Notes: generated by a model from the letters alone, not told the origin. 12,348 nucleotides of DNA from an uncultured Eubacteriales bacterium (GCA_902793875.1 CADBFL010000037.1:1-12348), one strand, 5' to 3'. Shown: positions 1 through 7,789, counted from the first letter of the stretch. Program-made: numbers and translations.

Positions 1-12
1 CCTGCGGCTCAT
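1..12 (-). CDS. First codons of a further downstream gene (cut by window edge)
   Basis: An ATG on the minus strand at 12-10 is followed by codons for Ser-Arg-Arg before the window ends. It is preceded by a strong AGGAGG ribosome binding site at about 18-23, five bases from the ATG. The stop codon of the symporter gene is at 28-26, so the gap is 13 bases and this gene would continue the same operon. Nothing can be said about the product from four residues. Confidence 0.6.
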
Positions 13-25
13 GTGCACCTCCTCG

Positions 26-1249
26 CTAACTTTGTAATTTTAACACTTTTTCTTCGGATTTTGCAATTATCAGATTGGCCGCCACATCGCCCTCGACATT
101 GATCGTGGTGAAAGCCATGTCGAGCAGCCTGTAGACCGCCGCTACGGGTCCGAGAAGGTCGACCGGCATTGCAAACATCGTGAGAAACGACGTCATGAGG
201 ACTATGCCCCCGCCGGGTATCCCCGGGGCCGCCATGTTTATCACAGTTGCAGCTGCCGCCATCGCGACTATCCTGCCGGGAGTGAGATCGAGTCCGTAAA
301 AATCCGAGACGAACAGCGCCAGGCAGCAGAATGAGCATGCGCCTCCGCACATGTTTATCGTGCATCCGAGCGGCAGAGTGAAATTGCTTATCGATTCAGG
401 CGCTCCCAGATCTTCGGTGCTTACCTTTATCGTAGTCGGAAGAGTCGCCGAGGAGCTCGTCGTCGCCATGGTCATGAGGGCGATCTTTCCGCATGCTCTC
501 AGAAATTTCCGCGCGCCGGTCCCGGTGTATGCGACGACCGGTATCAGGAAGACGATGATGAAGACCGCTATGCATGCCAGCCAGCAGCAGAGCACATACT
601 TTCCGATCGCCATGAATATGCCCGGGCCGTACTCGGCGACCGAGAACGCGATAAGAGACATGACCCCAAGAGGCGATGTTTCCATGACATATGAGAGCAT
701 CCTGAACACCGCTTCCGAGAGGCTGTTCATGAGATCTTTTACCGGCTTTCCCCTGTCTCCGATGGAAACGACCGCTATGGCGAGCAGCATCGAAAAGATG
801 ATGACAGGCAGTATGTTGTTTTCGGAAAACGCCGCGAATATGTTGTCGGGGAATATTTCTCTCAGCACCTCCGAAAAATCTACCGGTCCCCCGATCTCTC
901 CGGTGTATTCCGGCTTGTTTCCGAAGCTGGTCCGCAGGCCCGGCCTGACAGCCATCGCGACCGCAAAGCTTACCGCGAACGAAGCCAGGAACATTACTAT
1001 GTAAAGCGCCACGGTCTTCAGCCCTATCCTTCTGAGCGAGGCAGGGTCTGCCGCGTTCATTATGCCTGTCATGACGGCGCAGATCAGCACCGGTATGATC
1101 ATCATCTTTATGAGGCTGAGGTAGATGTCTCCGATGACTTTCGTTTCAACAGAAAACTGCGGGGCCAGTAAGCCCAGCAGTACTCCGGCTGCAAAGCCGA
1201 TGGCGATCCTCATGTACAGGTTCTCTTTTCTGAATAACGCTTTTATCAT
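26..1249 (-). CDS. Dicarboxylate/amino acid:cation symporter family (DAACS, GltP/DctA-like) transporter
   Basis: This is a 407-residue integral membrane protein of the glutamate-transporter fold, which couples uptake of a small organic solute to Na+ or H+ entry. Family landmarks are all present: the HP1 serine loop TTSSSATLP (263-271), TM7 LPLGCTINMCGGA (292-304), the HP2 tip APGIPGGGI (341-349) and TM8 DMAFTTINVEGD (377-388). Length is close to the usual 400-430. Several binding residues depart from the acidic-substrate members. The TM8 Arg (GltPh R397) is Phe380, the HP1 Arg (R276) is Thr264, the NMDGT Asp is Cys301 and its Thr is Gly303. The substrate is therefore probably not glutamate, aspartate or a C4-dicarboxylate; this is inference from recalled GltPh numbering. 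The start ATG overlaps the yicC stop as ATGA, which suggests translational coupling; only a weak ribosome binding site is visible. No terminator follows. Confidence 0.9.
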   Translation of the reverse strand: MIKALFRKENLYMRIAIGFAAGVLLGLLAPQFSVETKVIGDIYLSLIKMMIIPVLICAVMTGIMNAADPASLRRIGLKTVALYIVMFLASFAVSFAVAMAVRPGLRTSFGNKPEYTGEIGGPVDFSEVLREIFPDNIFAAFSENNILPVIIFSMLLAIAVVSIGDRGKPVKDLMNSLSEAVFRMLSYVMETSPLGVMSLIAFSVAEYGPGIFMAIGKYVLCCWLACIAVFIIVFLIPVVAYTGTGARKFLRACGKIALMTMATTSSSATLPTTIKVSTEDLGAPESISNFTLPLGCTINMCGGACSFCCLALFVSDFYGLDLTPGRIVAMAAAATVINMAAPGIPGGGIVLMTSFLTMFAMPVDLLGPVAAVYRLLDMAFTTINVEGDVAANLIIAKSEEKVLKLQS

Positions 1250-2139
1250 TCTATATTCTGGACCTGCTCTCTGATCTTCTCTATCTCTGCCTTGAGATCG
1301 AGCATCAGCGACGTGATCTCCCTGTCGTTAGACTTGGATCCGATGGTGTTGGCTTCGCGGTTCATTTCCTGGATGAGGAAATCGATCTTCTTGCCGATGG
1401 CCTCATTGCCCCCGGTCTTAAGGAAGCTCCTGAGCTGGCTGACATGGCTGTCGAGCCTTACGAGCTCCTCTGTGATGTTTGCCTTGTCGGCAAAGACCGC
1501 AGCCTCGAGAGCGACCCTCTCTTCGGGAACTTCGTATACTCCGTCAAGGAGTTCCTCGATCCTCGCCCTGAACTTTTCGGCGTATTCCCTGCCGATATCA
1601 GGCGCTCTTTCTTCGATGCGCGAGCGAAGATCCTCTACGGTGTCAGCCCTTGCCAGAAGGTCCGCGGCGAGCTTTTCGCCCTCCGCATCTCTCATCGAGC
1701 AGAAATCATCGAGGGCTTTTTCTGTCGCAGCGAGCAGGCGGGCCGTAACCGCGTCCTCATCCTCTTCGGCTGCGGTCATCTTTATGACGTCCGGCATCCT
1801 CGAAAGAAGGCTCAGGGACACCCTTGACTCATCTCCGAAGTCAAAGGATGAAAGCAGCTCGCTGAGCGCATCGTAATACTTTGCCGCAAGCTCTGTATCG
1901 AGCTTTACATCGCTGTCGCTCTGACCGGTGTTGTCGACCATGATGCCGACTTCGACCTTGCCGCGGCTGGCCCGTTCCTTGACTGCCGCCTTGACCGCCT
2001 CCTCGGCAAAAGCGTATTTTCTCGGCATCTTGACGAATATATCGAGATATCTGTGGTTGACCGATCTGATCTCGACGGTCACCTTTGAGACGTCATCGGC
2101 ATACTCGCCCCTGCCGAACCCTGTCATGCTTCTGATCAT
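1246..2139 (-). CDS. yicC: YicC/YloC family endoribonuclease
   Basis: A 297-residue soluble protein with the two signatures of the family. The N-terminus is MIRSMTGFGRGE, followed by VEIRSVNHRYLD (22-33). Near the C-terminus is KIDFLIQEMNREANTIGSKS. The length matches the usual 285-295. E. coli YicC has been described as an endoribonuclease acting on RNA such as the small RNA RyhB, and B. subtilis YloC is the Gram-positive homologue; the role in this organism is inferred. The start codon directly abuts the stop of the small acidic membrane protein (TAA then ATG), with a GAGGAAG ribosome binding site inside that gene. The stop overlaps the symporter start by ATGA. In many Firmicutes yicC is followed by remA, gmk and rpoZ; none of these follows immediately here. 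Confidence 0.93.
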   Translation of the reverse strand: MIRSMTGFGRGEYADDVSKVTVEIRSVNHRYLDIFVKMPRKYAFAEEAVKAAVKERASRGKVEVGIMVDNTGQSDSDVKLDTELAAKYYDALSELLSSFDFGDESRVSLSLLSRMPDVIKMTAAEEDEDAVTARLLAATEKALDDFCSMRDAEGEKLAADLLARADTVEDLRSRIEERAPDIGREYAEKFRARIEELLDGVYEVPEERVALEAAVFADKANITEELVRLDSHVSQLRSFLKTGGNEAIGKKIDFLIQEMNREANTIGSKSNDREITSLMLDLKAEIEKIREQVQNIE

Positions 2140-2379
2140 TTATTCTTCCTCTGCAGCTCTTTCGACTTCTGCGTCATCGTCATCGTCTGCACTGACCTCG
2201 GCGTCGACGTCAACGGCCTCAGCGCGCATCTTCTCCTCCTCGGCTGTTTCTTCAGCCTCGGTCTTTGCTTTTTCTTCAGCCTCTCTTCGGGCGTCTGCCT
2301 CTTCGAATCTGGCTCTCGTATTGAGCACCTTGAGAACTATGTAAGCTATGGCAAGCCCCAGCAGTATGTACTTTAACAT
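2140..2379 (-). CDS. Small acidic single-pass membrane protein, function unknown
   Basis: I do not recognise this 79-residue protein. Residues 1-19 (MLKYILLGLAIAYIVLKVL) form one hydrophobic segment, probably a membrane anchor. Residues 22-52 are Ala/Glu/Lys/Arg-rich with no Pro or Gly and should form a charged helix or coiled coil. The last 25 residues are strongly acidic, with a run of five Asp and a Glu-rich end, and are probably disordered. A GGAGG ribosome binding site lies six bases upstream of the ATG. The gene sits 33 bases after mscL and directly abuts yicC. The clean start, good ribosome binding site and tight fit between two conserved genes argue for a real gene. The antisense frame here is also open, but its serine-rich product looks like a mirror of the acidic codons. 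Confidence 0.75.
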   Translation of the reverse strand: MLKYILLGLAIAYIVLKVLNTRARFEEADARREAEEKAKTEAEETAEEEKMRAEAVDVDAEVSADDDDDAEVERAAEEE

Positions 2380-2412
2380 GGTTTTCCTCCGGTCATCTCA
2401 TTTGCGCATCGC

Positions 2413-2808
2413 TTATTTCTTTTCCTTCAGAAGGTCGCGGATCTCCGTGAGAAGAGCGATGTCTTCAGGAACTTCTTCCTCTTCTGCAGCCTCTTCGGCA
2501 GGCTTTGTGAGCGCGTCCTTGGCCTTGTTGAGGGCCTTGATGATCAGGAAGAGCACCCATGCCACAAGCAGGAAATTGATGACTGCCTGGATGAACGCTC
2601 CGTATCCTATCGACGCGTCGCCTACCTTCCATGCCATCTGTTCAACGCTGTGTCCGCCGGTGATGGCTCCGATGATCGGCATGAGGATGCTGTCGACAAG
2701 AGCAGTCACAATCGCCGTGAACGCTCCGCCGATGATGATACCTACTGCCATGTCCATCACGTTGCCCCTGCTGATAAACTCCTTGAATTCTGTCATAAAT
2801 TTCTTCAT
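2413..2808 (-). CDS. mscL: Large-conductance mechanosensitive channel MscL
   Basis: A 131-residue membrane protein that forms a homopentameric pore in the cytoplasmic membrane and opens under high membrane tension to release solutes during osmotic downshock. The N-terminal amphipathic helix and TM1 match the family very closely: FKEFISRGNVMDMAVGIIIG at 8-27 and the pore-lining stretch to about residue 48. A short periplasmic loop runs over about 50-70, TM2 is about 71-92 (FIQAVINFLLVAWVLFLIIK), and a Glu-rich linker leads to the C-terminal bundle helix PEDIALLTEIRDLLKEK. Length is typical. AAGGAGG lies seven bases before the ATG. The gene is downstream of the MBL-fold hydrolase with a 31-base gap and no terminator, so it is probably co-transcribed. 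Confidence 0.98.
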   Translation of the reverse strand: MKKFMTEFKEFISRGNVMDMAVGIIIGGAFTAIVTALVDSILMPIIGAITGGHSVEQMAWKVGDASIGYGAFIQAVINFLLVAWVLFLIIKALNKAKDALTKPAEEAAEEEEVPEDIALLTEIRDLLKEKK

Positions 2809-2839
2809 TGGAAATGCCTCCTTGTATTGATGATTATTT

Positions 2840-3511
2840 CTATCTGATATATATATTCTGCGGTCTGAGCGCGAGTATGTCGCAGCCCGGCTGCGTTTTG
2901 TCCGTATCGATGAAGTACAGGTTCCCGAGACTTATCGTGTGGTTCCTGCCGGCCGCCGCCAGCAGGAATTCTTCTATGGTCCCTATGTCCTTCAGGCCGA
3001 ATCCGGCCGCCTCAGCTCTGTAGTGCATGGGTATCACCATCTTCGGCGCTGTCTTTTCGATGAGATCGAGAGCCTCGTTCCTGTCATATGTGTATGTGCC
3101 TCCCACCGGGATGAGGGCTATGTCAGCGCCCGCCAGCAGCTCTTCGTTCTCTCCGGCAAGAAGGTCCTCCAGGACCTCTCCGATGTCGCCGTAGTGTATG
3201 AGCTTCTCTCCGCTCTTTTTATGCGTGATGACATATATCCTGTTCGGGCCCCTCTTTTTTCCCTTTACCTCATCGTGCCATGTATCTATGCACTTCACTT
3301 CGAACGGACTGTCTTCTTTCTCTTCGACCATGACGGCCGCTGTATAGTTATGATCGAAGTGGTCATGAGTGCACAGCACCTCGCTTGCGGCGTCCCTTAT
3401 GTCTCCGAAGCCCGGCACGCTTCCCGGCTCATACGGATCGATCACTATCGAGTAGCCTGTCTCGGCATCCATTATCTTGAAGCAGGCGTGTCCGATGTAT
3501 TTTATTATCAT
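2840..3511 (-). CDS. Metallo-beta-lactamase-fold hydrolase (UlaG-like/UPF0173-type)
   Basis: A 223-residue soluble protein starting with the compact MBL-fold N-terminus MIIKYIGHACFKI. It has the metal-binding motif THDHFDH (48-54), the second-site residues in HYGDIG (106-111) and the late His in PMHYRAEA (161-168). Together these give a complete dinuclear metal site. The short, cap-less layout resembles the L-ascorbate-6-phosphate lactonase-like and UPF0173 hydrolases, whose substrates are mostly unknown; no specific substrate can be assigned. The ribosome binding site GGAGG is five bases before the ATG and overlaps the stop of the upstream lipid kinase (TAAGGAGG), so the two are tightly coupled in one transcript. 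Confidence 0.9.
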   Translation of the reverse strand: MIIKYIGHACFKIMDAETGYSIVIDPYEPGSVPGFGDIRDAASEVLCTHDHFDHNYTAAVMVEEKEDSPFEVKCIDTWHDEVKGKKRGPNRIYVITHKKSGEKLIHYGDIGEVLEDLLAGENEELLAGADIALIPVGGTYTYDRNEALDLIEKTAPKMVIPMHYRAEAAGFGLKDIGTIEEFLLAAAGRNHTISLGNLYFIDTDKTQPGCDILALRPQNIYIR

Positions 3512-3521
3512 TGCAGCCTCC

Positions 3522-4430
3522 TTACTTTTTTATCAGGGATATCGCGGACCTCAGAGTACGGATCCTGCAGTATCTGCTTCCCTCTTCATACTCTCCGTCG
3601 AGGGTCCAGTGCGTCCCTTCTTCTATCTCTATGTCGACATTTCCGGCAGAGAAGAGTTCGATCTGATCCGATCTGAACGTCCCTCCGAGCATGCTGAAGG
3701 CGATGTCGTTGAGATCGAGTATGTCCTTCGGCATCCTGACGAGCATGACCTCCATCATTCCGTCGTTCATGTCGACATCCAGCTTGTCGAGCCTCAGTAT
3801 GCCTCCTACCGACTTCGAATTGCAGACCGCGCCGAGGACGTACTCGCCCTCGTATATCCTCTCATCCAGAGTTCCCGGATCCGCCGTGATCCTTGCGTGA
3901 ATGCCCTTGATCTTTGCAAGCTCCGTGATGCCTCCCATCACATACGCGGCATGTCCGAATATGTTCTTGAGGTTCTGAGGCACCGAGTAAGTCACGGAGG
4001 TGAAGGCTCCGAAGCTGGCCACATAGCTGAAGTACCTGCCGTTGAAGCTTCCTATGTCCACGTTGTGAGGCGTGCCGTAGATTATGCCGTCGACACAGTC
4101 GAAAATGTTTTTCGGCAGTCCTACGGAATTGGCGAAGTCATTCGTCGATCCGGACGGGATATATCCGATCGGGATATCGTATCCTCCGGAGATAAGTCCG
4201 TCTATGACCTCATTGAGCGTGCCGTCGCCCCCCGATACGACCACCAGATCCGCTTCATCGCCGTAATCGTTCGCAAATTCCCTGGCGTCTCCCTTTGCCG
4301 TTGTCATCAGCACCTGGGTAAGAAAACCCATCCTCGAGAAGCGTTCGATTATTTCGGCCATGTATTTCGGCGCGAGCATGACGCCCGATTTGGGATTCAT
4401 TATCAGGAGCAGTTTGCGTCTGTCTTTCAT
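3522..4430 (-). CDS. Diacylglycerol kinase family lipid kinase (DgkB/YegS-like)
   Basis: A 302-residue soluble or membrane-associated lipid kinase that transfers phosphate from ATP to a lipid hydroxyl, classically diacylglycerol to phosphatidic acid. It has the N-terminal strand LLLIMNPKSG (7-16), the nucleotide-binding loop VSGGDGTLNEVIDG (65-78), the second loop GYIPSGSTNDFA (89-100) and the C-terminal LDGE motif (277-280) that carries the catalytic Asp in this family. Length fits the usual 290-310. I chose ATG 4430 because the GGAGG at 4439-4443 is eight bases from it; the GTG at 4436 is only two bases from that site. In Gram-positive bacteria such kinases recycle diacylglycerol from lipoteichoic acid synthesis, but the exact lipid here is not shown by the sequence. 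The MBL-fold gene follows directly. Confidence 0.93.
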   Translation of the reverse strand: MKDRRKLLLIMNPKSGVMLAPKYMAEIIERFSRMGFLTQVLMTTAKGDAREFANDYGDEADLVVVSGGDGTLNEVIDGLISGGYDIPIGYIPSGSTNDFANSVGLPKNIFDCVDGIIYGTPHNVDIGSFNGRYFSYVASFGAFTSVTYSVPQNLKNIFGHAAYVMGGITELAKIKGIHARITADPGTLDERIYEGEYVLGAVCNSKSVGGILRLDKLDVDMNDGMMEVMLVRMPKDILDLNDIAFSMLGGTFRSDQIELFSAGNVDIEIEEGTHWTLDGEYEEGSRYCRIRTLRSAISLIKK

Positions 4431-4438
4431 TCTCACAA

Positions 4439-4443
4439 CCTCC
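4439..4443 (-). promoter_or_regulatory. Ribosome binding site of the lipid kinase, decides its start
   Basis: The minus-strand GGAGG is eight bases from ATG 4430 and two bases from GTG 4436. The spacing supports the ATG as the start codon. Confidence 0.7.
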
Positions 4444-4448
4444 GAAGG

Positions 4449-5609
4449 TCATTCTTTTTCTATGTCTTCCGACTCGAAGTCCTCGTCGTAGTATCGATAC
4501 TCGGCCTCGAGTTCCTGTTCTATCTTCTCGCTGAGCGCCCTTTTTTCGACAAGCTCGGCGATCTCGCGCTCGCGCTTTTCGTTATATCCCGGATCGAACT
4601 TTCTGGAGGCCTTTACCGCAAGACTGTCAAGGGATCTGTCGGTCATGTCGTATTCGCCTATGATGAGCTTGTTCCACATCTCTTCGCCGTGATCGCCGTA
4701 CTGCCTGAACATATATTCCTTGATCTTGGCCGGAGTCAGCCTGCCGCGCTTCATGTGGATATCCCAGGATTTATTGAACATCATGCCTATGCAGAGCACC
4801 CAGCTTATGAGGTAGAACCACAGCATCATGGCGACGATGTTCGAAAACGCTCCGTACAGCAGGTTGTAGTTGGTAGCCCTGGATATGTAAAGCGAATAGA
4901 ACCATGTGACCACCATGATGCCGGCCGTCGCAACTATCGAACCGGGCAGCACCGCGCGGAGCGGCACCCTGATGCGCGGGAGTATGTAATAGCTCGAAAG
5001 TATCATGAGGAAAACGACCAGCAGCAGAAGAGGCGTCCTCAGTTCGCTGACTATCTCATATACGACCATGTTGCGCAGGACGCGCTTTGCGATGAGTTCT
5101 CCGTATACATATATTATGAGCGCGATCGCGACCACCAGTATGGTCAGTATCGCCATCGGTATGGCCTTGAGCCTTTCGGTAAAGAAATTGTATCTGTACT
5201 TTCCGTAGCTGATCGTGTATGTGGTCAGTCTCGAAAGCGAGAATGCGAGCGATGAGCTCGCCCACAGCGCGAGCAGTATCAGGAAGAAGTTCGGCAGCGC
5301 CGTCGACGAGGCTGAGAAAATGCCCTCGAGCACGCTTCCCATCTGAGTCGAAAGGTGCTGCTCGAGCCAGTCCTTTATGAAGTCCATCGAGACATCAAAG
5401 ATGCCCAGCACCTGGGTCAGCACGATGAGCATCGGCACCGCGGACATCAGGAAGAAATACGCTATCTGCGCGGCAAATCCCGCATAGTACGGGTCGTCAA
5501 ACTGCCTCCACAGATGGAAGCATATCTTCAGAAAGCGCTCCCATGTAAGCGGAAGCTTTTTTCTGTTGTCCTTTTCGATTATAGGATCGTCTTGCCAGAA
5601 ATCAGTCAT
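4449..5609 (-). CDS. YihY/BrkB family inner membrane protein
   Basis: A 386-residue membrane protein with about six transmembrane segments: roughly 42-70, 107-127, 147-170, 190-210, 219-242 and 254-277. The family stretch YNLLYGAFSNIVAMML (248-263) followed by WFYLISWVLCIGMMFN is diagnostic for YihY/BrkB (formerly mis-called RNase BN). Its function is not established; a transport role has been suggested. After the last membrane segment a cytoplasmic tail of about 105 residues is rich in Glu, Lys and Arg (for example EKREREIAELVEKRAL), probably helical, and ends in an acidic stretch. The start ATG overlaps the rdgB stop as ATGA, which points to coupled translation. The lipid kinase follows after 18 bases. 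Confidence 0.92.
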   Translation of the reverse strand: MTDFWQDDPIIEKDNRKKLPLTWERFLKICFHLWRQFDDPYYAGFAAQIAYFFLMSAVPMLIVLTQVLGIFDVSMDFIKDWLEQHLSTQMGSVLEGIFSASSTALPNFFLILLALWASSSLAFSLSRLTTYTISYGKYRYNFFTERLKAIPMAILTILVVAIALIIYVYGELIAKRVLRNMVVYEIVSELRTPLLLLVVFLMILSSYYILPRIRVPLRAVLPGSIVATAGIMVVTWFYSLYISRATNYNLLYGAFSNIVAMMLWFYLISWVLCIGMMFNKSWDIHMKRGRLTPAKIKEYMFRQYGDHGEEMWNKLIIGEYDMTDRSLDSLAVKASRKFDPGYNEKREREIAELVEKRALSEKIEQELEAEYRYYDEDFESEDIEKE

Positions 5610-6265
5610 TCTCCGAGCAGTCTCTCCAGTTCCTCCAGCGCTCTCGCCCTGTGGCTGATCCTGTTCTTGAAATCAGTCCCGAGCTGCGCAAAAGACTTTG
5701 TATATCCGTCCGGGATGAAGACGGGATCGTAGCCGAAGCCTCCCTCACCCTTCGTTTCTGTCGCTATATGCCCGCTGCACGTTCCCTTTGCCGTGAGCAC
5801 GTATCTGTCCCCCTGCTTTACGGCAGTCTCAGGCGCGCCTTCGGCATCCGGATAAATGAGCGTGATGACAGTCACAAAATGCGCCGTCCTTTTCTCTTCG
5901 GGGACTCCTTCAAGCTCGGACAGCAGCTTTGCGTTATTGTTTGCGTAGCTGCATTCCGGCCCCGCGTAGCGGGCGCTGTACACTCCGGGAGCGCCCCCAA
6001 GAGCATCCACCATGAGTCCCGAATCATCAGCGACCACCGGGCTTTTCAGAAGATCCGAAAGAGCGGGATCGGCCTCTATCATGTCCATGATGGCCCCGGC
6101 CTTCAGAAGAGAATTCTCTTCGAACGTCGCGCCCGTCTCTTCGATATCGTCGGTCGGTATCCCCGCATCGTCCCTGGATATGACATGCAGGCCGTACCTG
6201 TCCAGTATGGCCCTGATCTCTCTGATCTTATTCTTGTTCTGTGATGCCAGTATCGCTGTTCTCAT
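5606..6265 (-). CDS. rdgB: XTP/dITP diphosphatase (RdgB/HAM1, non-canonical purine NTP pyrophosphatase)
   Basis: A 219-residue cytosolic enzyme that hydrolyses dITP, ITP and XTP to the monophosphate and pyrophosphate, keeping deaminated purines out of DNA and RNA. Family motifs run in order: the N-terminal nucleotide loop ILASQNKNKIREI (5-17), TFEENSLLKA (47-56), VADDSGLMVDALGGAPGVYS (78-97), GEGGFGYDPVF (173-183) and the base-recognition end FKNRISHRARAL (199-210). Length is slightly above the usual 195-205. The gene begins 19 bases after scfB, behind an AGAGG site close to the ATG, and overlaps the YihY gene by ATGA. I see no promoter of its own, so expression probably depends on read-through from the scfA promoter. 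Confidence 0.97.
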   Translation of the reverse strand: MRTAILASQNKNKIREIRAILDRYGLHVISRDDAGIPTDDIEETGATFEENSLLKAGAIMDMIEADPALSDLLKSPVVADDSGLMVDALGGAPGVYSARYAGPECSYANNNAKLLSELEGVPEEKRTAHFVTVITLIYPDAEGAPETAVKQGDRYVLTAKGTCSGHIATETKGEGGFGYDPVFIPDGYTKSFAQLGTDFKNRISHRARALEELERLLGE

Positions 6266-6284
6266 AGTCCTCTATATTTTACCA

Positions 6285-7739
6285 TCATTCGGCGTTATTC
6301 TCCATATCTTCGCGTTCCTGCCTTGCAGCGGCCATCATCAGAGCGCATTCCATCCTCTTTCTGTGCAGGCGGCAGCCGAACTCGTACACCTTGTTGATGT
6401 CCCCGTTCGCGTGATAATTGTTCGCCGCGCAGCCCCCCGCGCAGTACAGCCTGGCCCAGCAGTCCCTGCACCTGTCGCGGGTATAGATATTGTTGCCCTT
6501 CGAGAAGATCTCCACCGTCTCAGGATGCGTGATGCCTTCGAAGATATTGCCGGCTATCATCTCGTCGTCTCCGACGAACTGATGGCATGGATAAAGGTCA
6601 CCCGTCGGCGTCACGGCGAGATACTCCGTTGCCACTCCGCAGCCGGAGACCCTCTTGTATATGCACGGGCCGCCCTCAAGATCCACCGTGTAGTGGTAAA
6701 AGCTGAAGCCTTCGCCCCTTTCCTCTCTTGCGAGCATCTCAAGCGCCAGCTTTTCGTACTCCCCGAAGAGCTGCGGAAGATCCTCCTCTCTGAGCGCATA
6801 CGGCGCCGAGGGATCTGCCACCACGGGTTCGATCGAAGTCTCCCTGAATCCGAGATCGGCCATCGCCATGACGTCCGCTGCGAAGTCCCTGTTGTACGCG
6901 GTATAGGTGCCGCGCATGTAGTATTCCCTCGATTTCGGCTCCGCGTCCTCGTCAGTCCTTGCCGCCACGAGAGCTCTGAAGTTGTCCATTATGGCGTCGT
7001 AGGTCCCCTCTCCGGACTTGTCGCGCCTCATGCGGTCGTGGGTCGCGCGTCTTCCGTCCATGCTCAGGACGACGTTGCCCATCTCGCGGTTCGTGAAGTC
7101 TATGACATCTTCATCTATCAGGACCCCGTTAGTCGTCAGCGTGAAATTGAATATCTTGTCATGCTTTTTTTCGAGCTCGCGTCCGTATGCGACGATCTCC
7201 TTGCAGACATCCCAGTTGATCAGAGGCTCGCCCCCGAAGAAATCCACTTCGAGGTGCTTCCTGCTGCCCGAATGTTCCACCAGATAATCGAGGGCCCTCT
7301 TTCCGGTCTCGGCGCTCATGATGCCGCTCTTGCCGGAATAATCGCCCTTGCCCGCGAAGCAGTATTCGCAGTCCATGTTGCAGCCGTGCGCCACGTGGAG
7401 GCAGATCGCCTTGAGCACGGACTGCTTCATCTTGATCTCAGAAGCCGCATCCTCGAAGGGATCCTCCGACCAGAGCAGGCCTTTCCTGTGAAGTTCGGAA
7501 ATATCTTCTATGGTCTCCTGCGAATCATTCAAAGGGATATCGTATCTGTGTGCGACCTCCGAGGCGATGTCCGCCCTTGCTCCGGAGTCTCCGAAAAGAT
7601 CTGCCGGGTCAGCTCCGTTTCTTATCTTCTCATCAAAAAGCCCGATAAGGTCATATGCGACCTCATCGACCGAATGCACGGCTCCGCTCGCAGCGTCTGC
7701 CACTATGTTGAATCCGTTGAGTTTATAGCAGTGTATCAT
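6285..7739 (-). CDS. scfB: SCIFF peptide maturase, radical SAM/SPASM thioether-forming enzyme
   Basis: A 484-residue radical S-adenosylmethionine enzyme that installs thioether cross-links in the SCIFF peptide encoded just upstream. An N-terminal recognition domain (1-100) begins MIHCYKLNGFNIV, typical of SCIFF maturases. The radical SAM motif is C120-NMD-C124-EY-C127, followed by FFGGEPL (167-173), as in the radical SAM core. A SPASM-type C-terminal region carries cysteines for auxiliary iron-sulfur clusters: C359, C367, C385, then CX2CX5CX3C at 424-437, and C456. It is somewhat longer than the roughly 450 residues I recall for CteB, mainly before the CX3CX2C motif and at the C-terminus. I chose ATG 7739 because the conserved N-terminus starts there. 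An upstream TTG at 7769 lies in the hairpin loop and is unlikely. The ribosome binding site is very poor (GAAG, two bases from the ATG). Confidence 0.95.
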   Translation of the reverse strand: MIHCYKLNGFNIVADAASGAVHSVDEVAYDLIGLFDEKIRNGADPADLFGDSGARADIASEVAHRYDIPLNDSQETIEDISELHRKGLLWSEDPFEDAASEIKMKQSVLKAICLHVAHGCNMDCEYCFAGKGDYSGKSGIMSAETGKRALDYLVEHSGSRKHLEVDFFGGEPLINWDVCKEIVAYGRELEKKHDKIFNFTLTTNGVLIDEDVIDFTNREMGNVVLSMDGRRATHDRMRRDKSGEGTYDAIMDNFRALVAARTDEDAEPKSREYYMRGTYTAYNRDFAADVMAMADLGFRETSIEPVVADPSAPYALREEDLPQLFGEYEKLALEMLAREERGEGFSFYHYTVDLEGGPCIYKRVSGCGVATEYLAVTPTGDLYPCHQFVGDDEMIAGNIFEGITHPETVEIFSKGNNIYTRDRCRDCWARLYCAGGCAANNYHANGDINKVYEFGCRLHRKRMECALMMAAARQEREDMENNAE

Positions 7740-7745
7740 ATCTTC

Positions 7746-7777
7746 AAAATAAAAAGGCGCTGCCGTCAAGCAGCGCC
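7746..7777 (-). terminator. Stem-loop with U-tract between scfA and scfB, probable leaky terminator
   Basis: On the minus strand GGCGCTGC (7777-7770) pairs perfectly with GCAGCGCC (7763-7756) around a six-base loop. TTTTTATTTT follows at once (7755-7746). This is the form of a Rho-independent terminator. It begins 12 bases after the scfA stop and ends seven bases before the scfB ATG. Because scfB has no visible promoter of its own, partial termination would give much precursor mRNA and little maturase mRNA. That role is inference; the structure is read directly. Confidence 0.85.
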
Positions 7778-7789
7778 GTCAGAAGCATC

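Noticed and set aside
1292..1876. Serine-rich plus-strand frames opposite yicC and opposite the small acidic gene (1928-2344)
   Set aside because: They are mirror images of Glu/Asp/Ala-rich codons on the minus strand and lack plausible domains; yicC on the other strand is secure.
7740..7769. A longer scfB reading starting at TTG 7769
   Set aside because: The TTG lies in the loop of the terminator hairpin, has no ribosome binding site, and the extra ten residues are not part of the conserved maturase N-terminus.
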